A stretch of 37,446 nucleotides of DNA, taken from contig JACRCM010000089.1 in NCBI GenBank assembly GCA_016219025.1, positions 1 to 37,446 on the forward strand, written 5' to 3'. Under the pieces are notes generated by a model, which did not search any database, had not been told where the DNA came from, and was given only the letters and a program-made list of their open reading frames with translations. The DNA is from Deltaproteobacteria bacterium. Lineage in GTDB: Bacteria; Desulfobacterota; GWC2-55-46. A program made the position numbers and the translations under genes. Shown one piece after another: positions 1-7,604 of the stretch (the first letter of the stretch is position 1; each line of letters begins with the position of its first letter).

Positions 1-541
1 CCTCGGCGACCCTCTTGGGTATGATAGGCAATGCGATGAGCTGCGAATGGCTGTGCTCGAGGGTCGCGCCGGCGGCCTCCCCGTGGTTCTTGAAGATGAG
101 TATGTAGCGCAGGCGCGTGTCCTTCTTGAGGTCTATTATCCTGTCCCTGTAGGCCCAGAGCACCTCCTCGAACTGCCGCGTGGCGATGCTGGAGAGGCTC
201 TCCCCGTGGTTGGGGGATTCGATGATGACCTCGTGCGCGCCTATCCCGTTCATCTTGTCGTATACGCCGTCGCCCTCCCTTGAGAGGTCGCCCTCGACCT
301 TGAGCGCCGGGAACTTGTTCGGCACGACCCTGATGTGCCACCCCGCCGAGTTGGCCCCGCCGCCGTCCTTGCGGTAGGCGAGCACCTCGCCGGGCGTCTT
401 CGGTTCGTTGCCCGGACAGAACGGACAGAAGCCGGTCTTGGCCGGCGTCTGGTTGAACTCGAACTCCGAGGGGCGCTTCCCCCGTTCCGTGGATATTATC
501 ACCCATCTGCCGATGATGGGGTCTTTGCGTAATTCCGGCAT
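1..541 (-). CDS. galT: Galactose-1-phosphate uridylyltransferase (5' part only)
   Basis: The gene enters from its start codon at 541 and runs off the left edge, leaving 180 codons. It matches the N-terminal half of GalT, which exchanges UMP between UDP-glucose and galactose-1-phosphate in the Leloir pathway. The first residues ([17 protein letters not shown]) are typical. A CPFC pair at residues 39 and 42 and H112 fit the structural metal site. HSHSQ at residues 163-167 holds the nucleophilic histidine (H165), in the deep-branching HSH form rather than HPH. AGGTGA lies just upstream of the ATG. It follows dksA on the same strand after a 163-bp gap that shows no clear signal. In this type of genome GalT often serves UDP-sugar or glycogen-linked metabolism; that role is inference. 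Confidence 0.93.
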   Translation of the reverse strand, partial: MPELRKDPIIGRWVIISTERGKRPSEFEFNQTPAKTGFCPFCPGNEPKTPGEVLAYRKDGGGANSAGWHIRVVPNKFPALKVEGDLSREGDGVYDKMNGIGAHEVIIESPNHGESLSSIATRQFEEVLWAYRDRIIDLKKDTRLRYILIFKNHGEAAGATLEHSHSQLIALPIIPKRVAE

Positions 542-704
542 ATCTCACCTTCCCGGTTTTGCAGCCGGCCTCTACGCCGCGCCGCATTGTCATAATGCGC
601 GGGCGCGGGCGCGTAAGCGGACTCGTTATGAACTTAATTATAATACAGATTTGCGTCTTTGGCGGGATTGCTCGCGTGCGTTCGTTCCGGGAGGGTCCGG
701 CGGG

Positions 705-1070
705 CTATGCGCCCCGGCCCTTTTCCTGCTCTTCTTCTTCCTTCTTGCACTCTATGCAGCACGTGGTGACGGGACGCGCTATGAGCCTCTTTTCCGATAT
801 CTCCTCGCCGCAAAGCTCGCAGACGCCGTAAGTGCCGTCGTCTATCCGCTTGAGCGCTTCGCTTATCTTCGTAATCAGCTTGCGCTCCCTGTCCTTGACG
901 CGCAGGAGAAAGTTCCTGTCCGTCTCAAGCGAGGCCCTGTCCGTGGGGTCCGGGAAGTTCTCCTCCTTGGCGCCGCTCATGTCCACGACCGTCTTGCCGG
1001 CCTCGTTCAACAGTTCATCGAGCTTGCCGTGGAGCAGTTCCCTGAACTTTTCGCTTCTCTCTCTGTCCAT
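705..1070 (-). CDS. dksA: DksA/TraR-family zinc-finger transcription regulator
   Basis: This 121-aa protein fits the DksA family, which enters the RNA polymerase secondary channel and works with ppGpp to modulate initiation. Residues 10-75 form the predicted coiled coil. Its tip carries the DxxDxA signature (D41, D44, A46). The C-terminal zinc finger has C84, C87, C105 and C108, with an extra C104 beside the third ligand. A short Glu/Lys-rich tail follows. There is no Shine-Dalgarno before the ATG. A TATAAT box ends 8 nt upstream of the start, so the message is probably leaderless or nearly so. The protein is shorter than E. coli DksA (151 aa), as is common outside gammaproteobacteria. Confidence 0.92.
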   Translation of the reverse strand: MDRERSEKFRELLHGKLDELLNEAGKTVVDMSGAKEENFPDPTDRASLETDRNFLLRVKDRERKLITKISEALKRIDDGTYGVCELCGEEISEKRLIARPVTTCCIECKKEEEEQEKGRGA

Positions 1071-1078
1071 AATCTAAA

Positions 1079-1108
1079 ATTATAACCGAAACGCGCCCCT
1101 CTTGTAAA
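1079..1108 (-). promoter_or_regulatory. Promoter of dksA
   Basis: Read on the minus strand, TTTACA (1108-1103) and TATAAT (1084-1079) are separated by 18 nt. The -10 box ends 8 nt before the dksA ATG, placing the expected transcription start at or within a few bases of the start codon. Confidence 0.55.
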
Positions 1109-1132
1109 CAGCAAATTTATCCGGCCCGCATG

Positions 1133-1174
1133 AATAAAAAAACCGTCCCATTCCGCCGGGACGGAATGGGACGG
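1133..1174 (-). terminator. Rho-independent terminator of the carbonic anhydrase gene
   Basis: A perfect 13-bp inverted repeat (1143-1155 with 1162-1174) has a 6-nt loop. On the minus strand it is followed by seven T residues (1142-1136). It lies 57 bp after the stop of the carbonic anhydrase gene and upstream of the dksA promoter, so it separates the two transcripts. Confidence 0.85.
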
Positions 1175-1230
1175 GCATCCGCAAACGAGCCGCCGTCCCG
1201 ATACAAATCAGCGGCAGCCGAGCCTTGCGC

Positions 1231-2016
1231 TTAATGAGTTGCCGCCGCCTTTGAACGCACCTTGCGGCCTTCAAGGGGCTGAACCGGCCTCGCGTTCCCG
1301 TCGATGACGGACCTGAAGGCGTCTACCTGCGCCTTGGACATCTCTATCGGTTCCTTGAGCACCAACCACGTCACGCCTTCGGAGCACGGCGGCGTGGTGA
1401 GAGAACCCGCGTAGCGGTAATATGCCCGGTCTTTGGGGAGGAGGTCTTCCGCGTTGATCTGCGCGTCAAGGGTCGTCTTATCGTCGGCCTTCTTAGGCAG
1501 GTCTTTCCACATCCTGGCGAACGCGGCGTTCTCCTTGCCCTCGCCTATGAGCACGCCCACCACCGCAAGGCCGCCCTTCGCGTTCTTGTGCACGAGGTGA
1601 AGCTCCATGGCGTAACTCTTGCCGCCAACCGTGTGCTCGCTCGGATCGTGGAAGTGGAACTGCGCGAGGCTGTAATCGGCGCCGTCCACCTTGATGGAAC
1701 TGCCGGCGTCGTAGTTGACCTGCACGGTGTGGCCGTTGTTCAGGATGTTTATCTTCGATGGTTTATACGAAAAACCGATGTCAGGCATCGGCTCTTCCTG
1801 CGCGCCTCCGATGTCGATGGGTGACTGCGTCTTGCCCTCGCCGCACGCGGCGTAATCATGGGATATGGCGGCCCAGTGCTCAGGCCCGTGTTCGCCTTCG
1901 TACGTCCAGTGCGGGTGAGCGGCCTCGCCCGCCATTGCGCCGCCCGCAATGCCCAGCGCGAACGTCAAAGCGGCGGCTGCGGCCATACCCTTCAACGCAA
2001 CCCTCTTGATGAACAT
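1231..2016 (-). CDS. Periplasmic alpha-class carbonic anhydrase
   Basis: This 261-aa exported alpha-carbonic anhydrase interconverts CO2 and bicarbonate. Residues 1-29 are a classic Sec signal peptide (KR n-region, Ala-rich core, cleavage after AMA). The zinc ligands are H121 and H123 in QFHFHDPSEH, and H140 in ELHLVH. GSLTTPPCSEGVTW near residue 210 carries the conserved substrate-pocket threonine. C58 and C211 match the disulfide of bacterial periplasmic members. H96 in NNGH sits where the proton-shuttle region begins. An AGGGGGG stretch precedes the ATG. The gene lies 58 bp downstream of a broken TauE/SafE permease on the same strand and ends in a strong terminator. Members of this class usually supply or scavenge bicarbonate at the cell surface. 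Confidence 0.95.
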   Translation of the reverse strand: MFIKRVALKGMAAAAALTFALGIAGGAMAGEAAHPHWTYEGEHGPEHWAAISHDYAACGEGKTQSPIDIGGAQEEPMPDIGFSYKPSKINILNNGHTVQVNYDAGSSIKVDGADYSLAQFHFHDPSEHTVGGKSYAMELHLVHKNAKGGLAVVGVLIGEGKENAAFARMWKDLPKKADDKTTLDAQINAEDLLPKDRAYYRYAGSLTTPPCSEGVTWLVLKEPIEMSKAQVDAFRSVIDGNARPVQPLEGRKVRSKAAATH

Positions 2017-2074
2017 TTTTCTTTACCCCCCTTCGGCGTTTTTGGTTGACGCAAGGGCGCTGCCGCGCCCCTTC

Positions 2075-2432
2075 TTACTTCCCGATTATCATCTTGACAG
2101 CGGCTATAAGTAACACAAAACCGAATATCTTTTCAAGCGCCGCGTTCGAGAGCGAGTTGGAGAGCCTCCCGCCTATGAGGCCGCCTGCAAGAAATCCGGC
2201 GCACAATATCGCCGCGACCCTGATATCGACGTGGCCATTCCTGTAATACTGCCACGCCGCGAGGATGCCGATGGGCGGCACCATCATGGCCAGAAGTGCC
2301 CTGGGCCTGATGCTGCGTGAAGCCGAGGATGAAGACGAGCGCCGGGACTATCAATATGCCGCCGCCGATGCCGATGAGGCCGGAGAGCGTGCCCGCGGCA
2401 AGGCCGAGCGCAAGTATGGTCACAAACTGCAT
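2075..2432 (-). pseudogene. Half-size TauE/SafE (TSUP) permease, frameshifted
   Basis: Two overlapping frames together encode one TSUP-type membrane protein of about 119 residues. The first part (ATG at 2432, weak GAGGT upstream) gives MQFVTILALGLAAGTLSG, then the glycine-rich GLIGIGGG motif, and ends at QAQGTS. The second part resumes at MMVPPIGILAAW and ends with a final helix and MIIGK. The frames join cleanly if two bases are restored near 2292-2295, rebuilding GTSLAMMVPP, which is the usual TSUP sequence. The likely event is loss of one CT from a CTCT run. Short TSUP proteins of about 120 residues with four helices exist, so the gene need not have been truncated as well. Related proteins export sulfite or other organosulfur anions; the substrate here is unknown. 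A sequencing error would restore the gene. Confidence 0.75.
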
Positions 2433-2531
2433 GACGTTATACCTCAGTGATTGATAACGAGGGCGCAGGACCGTGGATGCCGTCTTGCCCGTCAAGCAAG
2501 GCCGGGGCGCGTGAACGATAAAGCGAAGGCC

Positions 2532-3113
2532 CTACCCCCCCTCCGTGTCCTTGGCCGTATCCCCGCCTCCTATGGCCCCGTCGTCAAGCGCGCCCGCGCC
2601 TTCAGGGGCGTCCGTGTCCGCCCCGGGCGCGGCGCACACCCTCTCAACGGCCGGCGTAACGGCCGCTCCCTTTAACTCGATCTCAAGCCTTCTGGCCGCC
2701 TCGGTCTCGGCTATCCTGAACCCCTCGGTCTTTACGGACAGGACGTTTTCCTTGTACTCGGCGTACCGGGCCACGCCGTCCCTGTCGAGCCAGACGCCGG
2801 AGCATTGGGCGCATCTTTTTATGCCGGCGTCTTTCGGGAGCATCGGGTCAAGGTAAGGGACGAGCGCCACGCCGCACCTCGGACACTGTCCGGAGCCGGC
2901 CCGGGCCGGGCCCGGCGCCGCGCCGTCCTCCAGAAGACCGCGAAGCGCCCAGCCGGTGAGCGAATAAAGCTCCCACCTGTCGAACCAGACGCCGCCGCAC
3001 CCCGGGCACCTGTCGATGACGACGACCCTGCCGTAATGCGCCTCGAGCCTTCCCGCGGCCATAGCCGCGCCGCAGGCCGGGCAGATAAGTTCGATGGAGG
3101 CGGGGGCGGTCAT
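2532..3113 (-). CDS. Protein with two zf-TFIIB-type zinc ribbons
   Basis: This 193-aa protein carries two copies of the zf-TFIIB-like zinc ribbon. The first has C11, C14, C36 and C39 followed by GGVWFDRWEL. The second has C77, C80, C101 and C104 followed by SGVWLDRDGV. The GVW(F/L)D segment after the second knuckle is the family hallmark. The last 55 residues are a low-complexity Ala/Gly/Asp-rich tail that is probably disordered. A CGGAGA sequence precedes the ATG. The family is common but its function is poorly known; nucleic-acid or protein binding is inferred. It is a separate unit between greA and the permease pseudogene on the same strand. Confidence 0.8.
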   Translation of the reverse strand: MTAPASIELICPACGAAMAAGRLEAHYGRVVVIDRCPGCGGVWFDRWELYSLTGWALRGLLEDGAAPGPARAGSGQCPRCGVALVPYLDPMLPKDAGIKRCAQCSGVWLDRDGVARYAEYKENVLSVKTEGFRIAETEAARRLEIELKGAAVTPAVERVCAAPGADTDAPEGAGALDDGAIGGGDTAKDTEGG

Positions 3114-3207
3114 TGCATTGTCTCCGGGCTGGATGACGCGGCTCAGATACGGAATCCGCTATCTTTGCAGGCGGGGAACGGGGCGGAATTATCCTTAATG
3201 CGGCCCG

Positions 3208-3699
3208 TTACCTGTCGGCCTTTCTGAAGAGGAGGTCGTGGAGCGTGTGAACCTCGGTGACGGTATACTGTTTCGTGCCGCCCGGCAGATTGATGGTGAT
3301 GTCGTCGCCCTCGGCCTTGTTAAGGAGCGCCCTGCCTATGGGGGACGAGACCGATATCTTGCCGTTCCTCGCGTCCACCTCTTCGGGCGTGACAAGCTCG
3401 TAGACCACGGCGTCGCCGGTATTGACGTCGTCGAGATGGACGCGCGAGCCGAAGCCGATGGCGTCCTTGGGGATGTTGTCGAGATTGAGGGAGACGAGCA
3501 TGTTTATCCTGGCGGTAAGGTGCGCCACGCGCGCCTGCAGGAAGGACTGGCGTTGCTTGGCCGCCTCATACTCGGAGTTCTCGCGGAAGTCGCCGTGCGC
3601 CGCGGCCTTCTTGAGTTCCTTGGGCACGTCTATGCGCAGTTCCTTGTCTACCTTCTGGAGCTCGTCCTTCAGTTGTTTTATTATGGGTAATTCGTGCAT
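3208..3699 (-). CDS. greA: GreA/GreB-family transcription elongation factor
   Basis: This 163-aa protein rescues backtracked RNA polymerase by stimulating transcript cleavage. The N-terminal coiled coil includes GDFRENSEYEAAKQR (residues 36-50); D37 and E40 are the acidic tip pair that places the catalytic metal in the secondary channel. The C-terminal FKBP-like domain contains SPIGRALLNKAEGD, the strongest family signature. I chose the ATG at 3699 rather than an upstream start at 3738 because it is preceded by GGAGA and begins at the conserved helix. It lies 45 bp downstream of the RlmD-type gene and is probably cotranscribed with it. It would act on the same polymerase channel as DksA, encoded 2 kb away. 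Confidence 0.93.
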   Translation of the reverse strand: MHELPIIKQLKDELQKVDKELRIDVPKELKKAAAHGDFRENSEYEAAKQRQSFLQARVAHLTARINMLVSLNLDNIPKDAIGFGSRVHLDDVNTGDAVVYELVTPEEVDARNGKISVSSPIGRALLNKAEGDDITINLPGGTKQYTVTEVHTLHDLLFRKADR

Positions 3700-3744
3700 A
3701 TTAATACGTCTCCGGTTGAAAACCGGACGTCCCGGCAACGGGCG

Positions 3745-5049
3745 TCAGGCCAGATCGAATCTTGCGATGGATTCTATATGATATGTCTGGGGGAACATGT
3801 CGATGAGGCCGGCCCTTGACAGCCTGTAACCGCTTCGAGCCAGCAGCCTCGCGTCCCTTGCGAGCGCCGGGGGATTGCATGAGACGTATACGATGCGCGG
3901 TATACGCGACTCTCCGAGCAGCCTTGCGGCTCCACCCTCTCCGTCGCGCGGAGGGTCTAATATTACCACGTCAGGCCCGCCCCTTTCAAGGATTTTTACA
4001 TTTTCACGGATCTCCTTGTCCTCGTTCTTAAACGGCCTCGCGCCCCTTCTGAGCCACCCGGCCGCGTCCGAGGCGTGGAATGCCGCGTTTACGATATTGT
4101 TCAGACCGGCGTTGCGGCCTGCCTGCTTGACGGCCTCCCGGTCGGCCTCGACGCCGGTGACGCGCCCGGCCCGCAGGGCAAGCGGCAGGCTCAGATTCCC
4201 GGCCCCGCAGTAGAGGTCGAGGACGCGCTCCGCGCCGGTAAGCCCGGCATACTCCACGGCCTTTGCGGCCATGACCTCGTTTTGCGCCCGGTTGACCTGC
4301 GAGAACCCCGAGACCCCGGCGGCGATTGCCATGCCCATCACGCCTCCGGCAAGGAGCGTCTCCCCTTGCGACCAGACCCGCCTTCCATTCGCGGCGTTTA
4401 TTATCTCGAACCCGGCGATGACGGCCGCGCGGCCAATCGTCTTTATGAACCCGTTGTCCGGCCTGCCCCTGACGTGGAACGCGGCGGCCGTCTTGCCGTC
4501 CGCTCCGGCGGCTATCTCAACCTCATCAAACGGGGCCTTCCCGTTCAACGCCTTGCGCAGTTCCCGGAACGCCTCGTTCACCGGAGGTTCGAGCAAGGGG
4601 CACTCGTCCACGTCCACGAGCCTGCGGCTCCCGGCCTCATAGAAGCCCATGCGGCCGCCTCTTGAATGAAGGCGCGCCCTGCCGCGGTAATGGAACGGCG
4701 ACCTGGACAGCGCGGGTTCGTCGAATGCAACGTCCTTTATGCCGCCGATCCTCTCAAGCGCGTCGCCGAGTATCCTCTGCTTCCACGCGGCCTGCGTCTC
4801 ATAAGACAGATGCTGCCACGAACAACCTCCGCACAGGCCGTAGTAACGGCATAGAGGCTCCGCGCGTCCGGCTGAAGATTTTAACAGGCCGGTAATGACC
4901 GCCTCGGAATACCCCTTCTTCTCCGAGACTATCTCGACCTCGGCCTCGTCCCCAGGGGCCGCATAGGGGACGAAGACGGCCTTGCCGTTTATCCGGCCTA
5001 CGCCCCTGCCGCCGAATGCAAGGCCGGTTATCGTGATGACGCGTGACAT
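3745..5049 (-). CDS. rlmD: RlmD-type 23S rRNA (uracil-C5) methyltransferase with Fe-S cluster
   Basis: This 434-aa protein belongs to the TrmA/RlmC/RlmD family of SAM-dependent RNA m5U methyltransferases. An N-terminal TRAM domain (about 1-58) is followed by cysteines C67, C73, C76 and C150, which match the 4Fe-4S ligands. The SAM-binding motif is VLDLYCGAGNLSLPLA (about 296-311). Later come DPPRDG, the catalytic cysteine in YVSCNPPALARD, and the C-terminal MFPQTYHIE motif with the general base. RlmD modifies U1939 in E. coli; whether this enzyme targets that site, the RlmC site or both cannot be read from sequence. A TATAAT box ends 6 nt before the ATG and no Shine-Dalgarno is present. It heads a two-gene unit with greA. 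Confidence 0.9.
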   Translation of the reverse strand: MSRVITITGLAFGGRGVGRINGKAVFVPYAAPGDEAEVEIVSEKKGYSEAVITGLLKSSAGRAEPLCRYYGLCGGCSWQHLSYETQAAWKQRILGDALERIGGIKDVAFDEPALSRSPFHYRGRARLHSRGGRMGFYEAGSRRLVDVDECPLLEPPVNEAFRELRKALNGKAPFDEVEIAAGADGKTAAAFHVRGRPDNGFIKTIGRAAVIAGFEIINAANGRRVWSQGETLLAGGVMGMAIAAGVSGFSQVNRAQNEVMAAKAVEYAGLTGAERVLDLYCGAGNLSLPLALRAGRVTGVEADREAVKQAGRNAGLNNIVNAAFHASDAAGWLRRGARPFKNEDKEIRENVKILERGGPDVVILDPPRDGEGGAARLLGESRIPRIVYVSCNPPALARDARLLARSGYRLSRAGLIDMFPQTYHIESIARFDLA

Positions 5050-5055
5050 CGGCCT

Positions 5056-5061
5056 ATTATA
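5056..5061 (-). promoter_or_regulatory. -10 box of the rlmD-greA unit
   Basis: On the minus strand TATAAT (5061-5056) ends 6 nt before the rlmD ATG. No convincing -35 box is visible. If used, it would give a leaderless transcript. Confidence 0.4.
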
Positions 5062-5087
5062 ACATATCGACGCCGGGGCCGCGGTTC

Positions 5088-5117
5088 TTGAATGATATTT
5101 GCGTTATCTGCTATAAT
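5088..5117 (+). promoter_or_regulatory. Promoter of the ferritin-like/receiver gene
   Basis: TTGAAT (5088-5093), an 18-nt spacer and a perfect TATAAT (5112-5117) lie 23 bp before the start codon at 5141. A GCGGAGG ribosome binding site sits between them, so this gene has a normal short leader. It is divergent from the rlmD promoter. Confidence 0.6.
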
Positions 5118-5140
5118 GGAACGTCTGCGCGGAGGCCGCT

Positions 5141-5998
5141 ATGAAGGACATTGCAGGCTGGATTATGGGCATAGAGGAGAGGGCCGCGAAGCTATACCGC
5201 GAGGCCGCGTCTGCACTGGGCGGCGACGTTGAGATGAGCGCGCTCCTCGCAACGCTGGCCCGCGACGAAGATAGCCATCTCGACGGGATGAGGAGGGCCG
5301 TCCCGCTGATGGGCGGACATGCCGGGGCATGGTCGGTGGTGGACCTCAGCGCCGAGACCATGCGGGCCGTGGAGGCGCGCTTTGCCTCGTGCGAAGGGAG
5401 CATCGCGCGCGGGGAGCTTACGGCCGGGGTCATGGCCGAGTTCATCGCCGACACGGAGTCCTCGGAGTGGAACGACGTATTCCTCTTCATCGTCAACACG
5501 CTCAAGCGCGGCCACAAAGAGTTCACGCCCCTTGCCGTGGGAATGCAGAGGCACAAGAGGAGGATAGAGCGGTTCTTCGAGGGACGCAAGGCCATGAAGG
5601 CGCAGTTGGAGCGCATGAAGGCGCTCCAGGCGTTGTGGCGCGAGAGTTTCCTCGTGGTTGACGACGAGCCGGTTATCGTTGACGTGCTCCGGGCGATCCT
5701 CGAAAACGAAGGCGCGGTGGACGAGGCGCACAGCGGCGCCGAGGGCCTGAAGAAGCTGAAGGCGCGCTACTACGCGGCCATCGTGAGCGACGTGGACATG
5801 CCAGGCATGAACGGCCTGGAGTTCTATGAAAAGGCCGTGGCCATGTATCCCGGCTGCAAGGACAGGTTCCTCTTTTTTACGGGGTCCATGGACGGCAAAC
5901 GTATGGAGTTTTTCAAGCGGCGCAATATAAGGTATCTTGTGAAACCGGCCAATATCTCATCCATAAGAGAGGCCGTAGCCCGGATTATCGGAGGCTGA
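5141..5998 (+). CDS. Ferritin-like (rubrerythrin-type) domain fused to a response-regulator receiver
   Basis: This 285-aa protein has two domains. Residues 1-150 look like a four-helix ferritin-like bundle: acidic residues in helix 1 (E12, E13), an EDSH motif (E43, H46) in helix 2, E106/E109 in helix 3 and H125/E127 in helix 4 could supply a diiron-type site. Residues 168-285 are a complete CheY-like receiver: acidic pocket D174/D175, phosphoacceptor D217 in SDVDMPGMNG, T247 and K268 in YLVKPA. There is no DNA-binding or enzymatic output. GCGGAGG precedes the ATG. The arrangement suggests that metal, oxygen or peroxide status is coupled to phosphorelay signalling; this is inference, and the N-terminal domain may not bind metal. 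No partner kinase is adjacent; the nearest is at 14.3 kb. Confidence 0.75.
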   Translation: MKDIAGWIMGIEERAAKLYREAASALGGDVEMSALLATLARDEDSHLDGMRRAVPLMGGHAGAWSVVDLSAETMRAVEARFASCEGSIARGELTAGVMAEFIADTESSEWNDVFLFIVNTLKRGHKEFTPLAVGMQRHKRRIERFFEGRKAMKAQLERMKALQALWRESFLVVDDEPVIVDVLRAILENEGAVDEAHSGAEGLKKLKARYYAAIVSDVDMPGMNGLEFYEKAVAMYPGCKDRFLFFTGSMDGKRMEFFKRRNIRYLVKPANISSIREAVARIIGG

Positions 5999-6050
5999 GG
6001 CCATGCGGCCATGTTGAAAGGAAAAACCCCTTGTTTTTTAAAGAGATTAG

Positions 6051-6566
6051 ATGTATCATCCTGACGTGACGCCACCGGATAAAGATACGTTCTGGCAGGA
6101 GTTTACATCTCCGACCTTCGGGGTGGTCTCTTTCGACTCCATGTTCGCAATGGTGGCCGAATATATCTCCGAGGAGCCTGCCCAAACCTACAACCTGATT
6201 ATAGGAACGGATTCGTTTCTCAATACCGGCACCCTCTTCGTAAGCGCCGTCATCATACACCGCGTGGGCCACGGCGGCAGATATTTTTATAAGAAGATGC
6301 GCCGGAGAAAGATCGACAACATGCGCCAGCGCATCTTCCACGAGACCACGCTCTCCATCGAACTCGCCTCTCTGATCAGGGAAAAATTGAACGGCAACGG
6401 ATTCAGGAAACTGCCCGTGGAGATACACCTCGACGTGGGGACGAACGGCGGCACGAGGGAGATAATCAAAGAGGTCGTGGGCATGGTGACCGGCTCCGGG
6501 TACGCCGCGATAACCAAGCCCGCCTCCTACGGCGCAAGCAAGGTCGCGGACCGGCACTCGAAGTAG
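6051..6566 (+). CDS. YkuK-like (DUF458) RNase H-fold protein
   Basis: This 171-aa protein resembles the YkuK/DUF458 family, predicted to adopt a ribonuclease H-like fold. Characteristic stretches are TFGVVSFDSM near residue 25, IIGTDSFLNTG at 50-60 with an acidic residue at the first core strand, HLDVGTNGGTREI at 125-137 and GYAAITKPASYGASKVAD near the C-terminus. The aspartates in GTDS and HLDVG fit a metal-binding RNase H-type site. A purine-rich AAAGAGA precedes the ATG. The biological role of this family is not established; it occurs in spore-formers and in many deep-branching bacteria. It stands between the ferritin/receiver gene and mtnP without obvious coupling to either. Confidence 0.75.
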   Translation: MYHPDVTPPDKDTFWQEFTSPTFGVVSFDSMFAMVAEYISEEPAQTYNLIIGTDSFLNTGTLFVSAVIIHRVGHGGRYFYKKMRRRKIDNMRQRIFHETTLSIELASLIREKLNGNGFRKLPVEIHLDVGTNGGTREIIKEVVGMVTGSGYAAITKPASYGASKVADRHSK

Positions 6567-6658
6567 GGCGCGAGAAAATTGTTGACCGCGCTGCCGCGTA
6601 ATGATAAAAAATACCGTTGCGTCCGGCACGAAAATAAACACGCAAAGGAGACGATCCC

Positions 6659-7546
6659 ATGAAGGTTGTAGGCGTCATAGGCGGAAGCGGCCTCTACGAG
6701 ATGGAGGGCATGACCAAGGTCAAGGAGGTCAGGGTCAAGACTCCGTTCGGAGCCCCATCCGACGCCTATATAACCGGAGAACTCGGAGACGTGAAGATGA
6801 TCTTCTTGCCGAGGCACGGGCGCGGCCACAGGTTCACGCCCTCCGAGGTCAACTACCGCGCCAACGTCTACGGCATGAAAAAGCTCGGCGCGGAGTGGAT
6901 AATCTCGGTCTCGGCCGTAGGCTCGATGAAAGAGGAAATAAAGCCCGGGCATATAGTCATAGTGGATCAATTCTTCGACAGGACAAAGGGACGCCCGTCC
7001 ACCTTCTACGGCAACGGCATAGCGGGCCACGTCGAGTTCGCGAACCCGGTCTGCGGCTCCCTTAGCGGCGCGCTGCGCGGGGCGGCGGCAAAGGCGGGCG
7101 CTACGACGCACATGGGCGGGACATACGTCTGCATAGAAGGCCCCCAGTTCTCCACGCGGGCCGAATCCCGGATATACAGGTCGTGGGGCGTTGACGTGAT
7201 AGGCATGACCAACATCCCGGAGGCGAAGCTCGCGCGGGAGGCCGAGATATGCTACGCCACGCTCGCCCTTGCGACCGACTACGACTGCTGGCACGTGACC
7301 GAGGAGTCCGTGACCGTCGAGGCGATAATCGCCACGCTCAAGGCCAACGTGGCCCTGGCCAAGGAGATAATCCGGCTGGCGGTCCCCGAAATAAATCCAG
7401 CCCGTTCGTGCAGGTGCCCGGAGGCGCTCAAGTACGCGACCATCACCGATAAGAAGAAGATCCCGGCGAAGACCAGGGCCGCGCTCGGCCTGCTCATCGG
7501 CAAGTATCTCGTTGAGAAGAGGGGAAAGACGGGCGGAAGGAAGTAA
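6659..7546 (+). CDS. mtnP: S-methyl-5'-thioadenosine phosphorylase
   Basis: This 295-aa enzyme cleaves methylthioadenosine with phosphate to adenine and 5-methylthioribose-1-phosphate, the first step of methionine salvage. It shows all MTAP signatures: GGSGLY (8-13), the phosphate-binding RHGRGH (52-57), SAVGS (85-89), EGPQFSTRAES, and GMTNIPEAKLAREAE followed by ATDYDCWH. The TNIPEAKLARE stretch separates MTAPs from purine nucleoside phosphorylases. AAAGGAG precedes the ATG at good spacing. A PfkB-family kinase follows 58 bp downstream on the same strand, a pairing that suggests a linked salvage role. No mtnA or other salvage genes are in the window. Confidence 0.95.
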   Translation: MKVVGVIGGSGLYEMEGMTKVKEVRVKTPFGAPSDAYITGELGDVKMIFLPRHGRGHRFTPSEVNYRANVYGMKKLGAEWIISVSAVGSMKEEIKPGHIVIVDQFFDRTKGRPSTFYGNGIAGHVEFANPVCGSLSGALRGAAAKAGATTHMGGTYVCIEGPQFSTRAESRIYRSWGVDVIGMTNIPEAKLAREAEICYATLALATDYDCWHVTEESVTVEAIIATLKANVALAKEIIRLAVPEINPARSCRCPEALKYATITDKKKIPAKTRAALGLLIGKYLVEKRGKTGGRK

Positions 7547-7604
7547 CGCCGATAGTAACGACGCCGATGGCGCCCTACAACATACAAGGGAGAAGACAAG
7601 CAAC

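Noticed and set aside
408-1085. Long plus-strand ORF over galT upstream region and dksA
   Set aside because: It is the antisense shadow of dksA; the sequence lacks any recognisable protein motif, whereas the minus strand gives a complete DksA.
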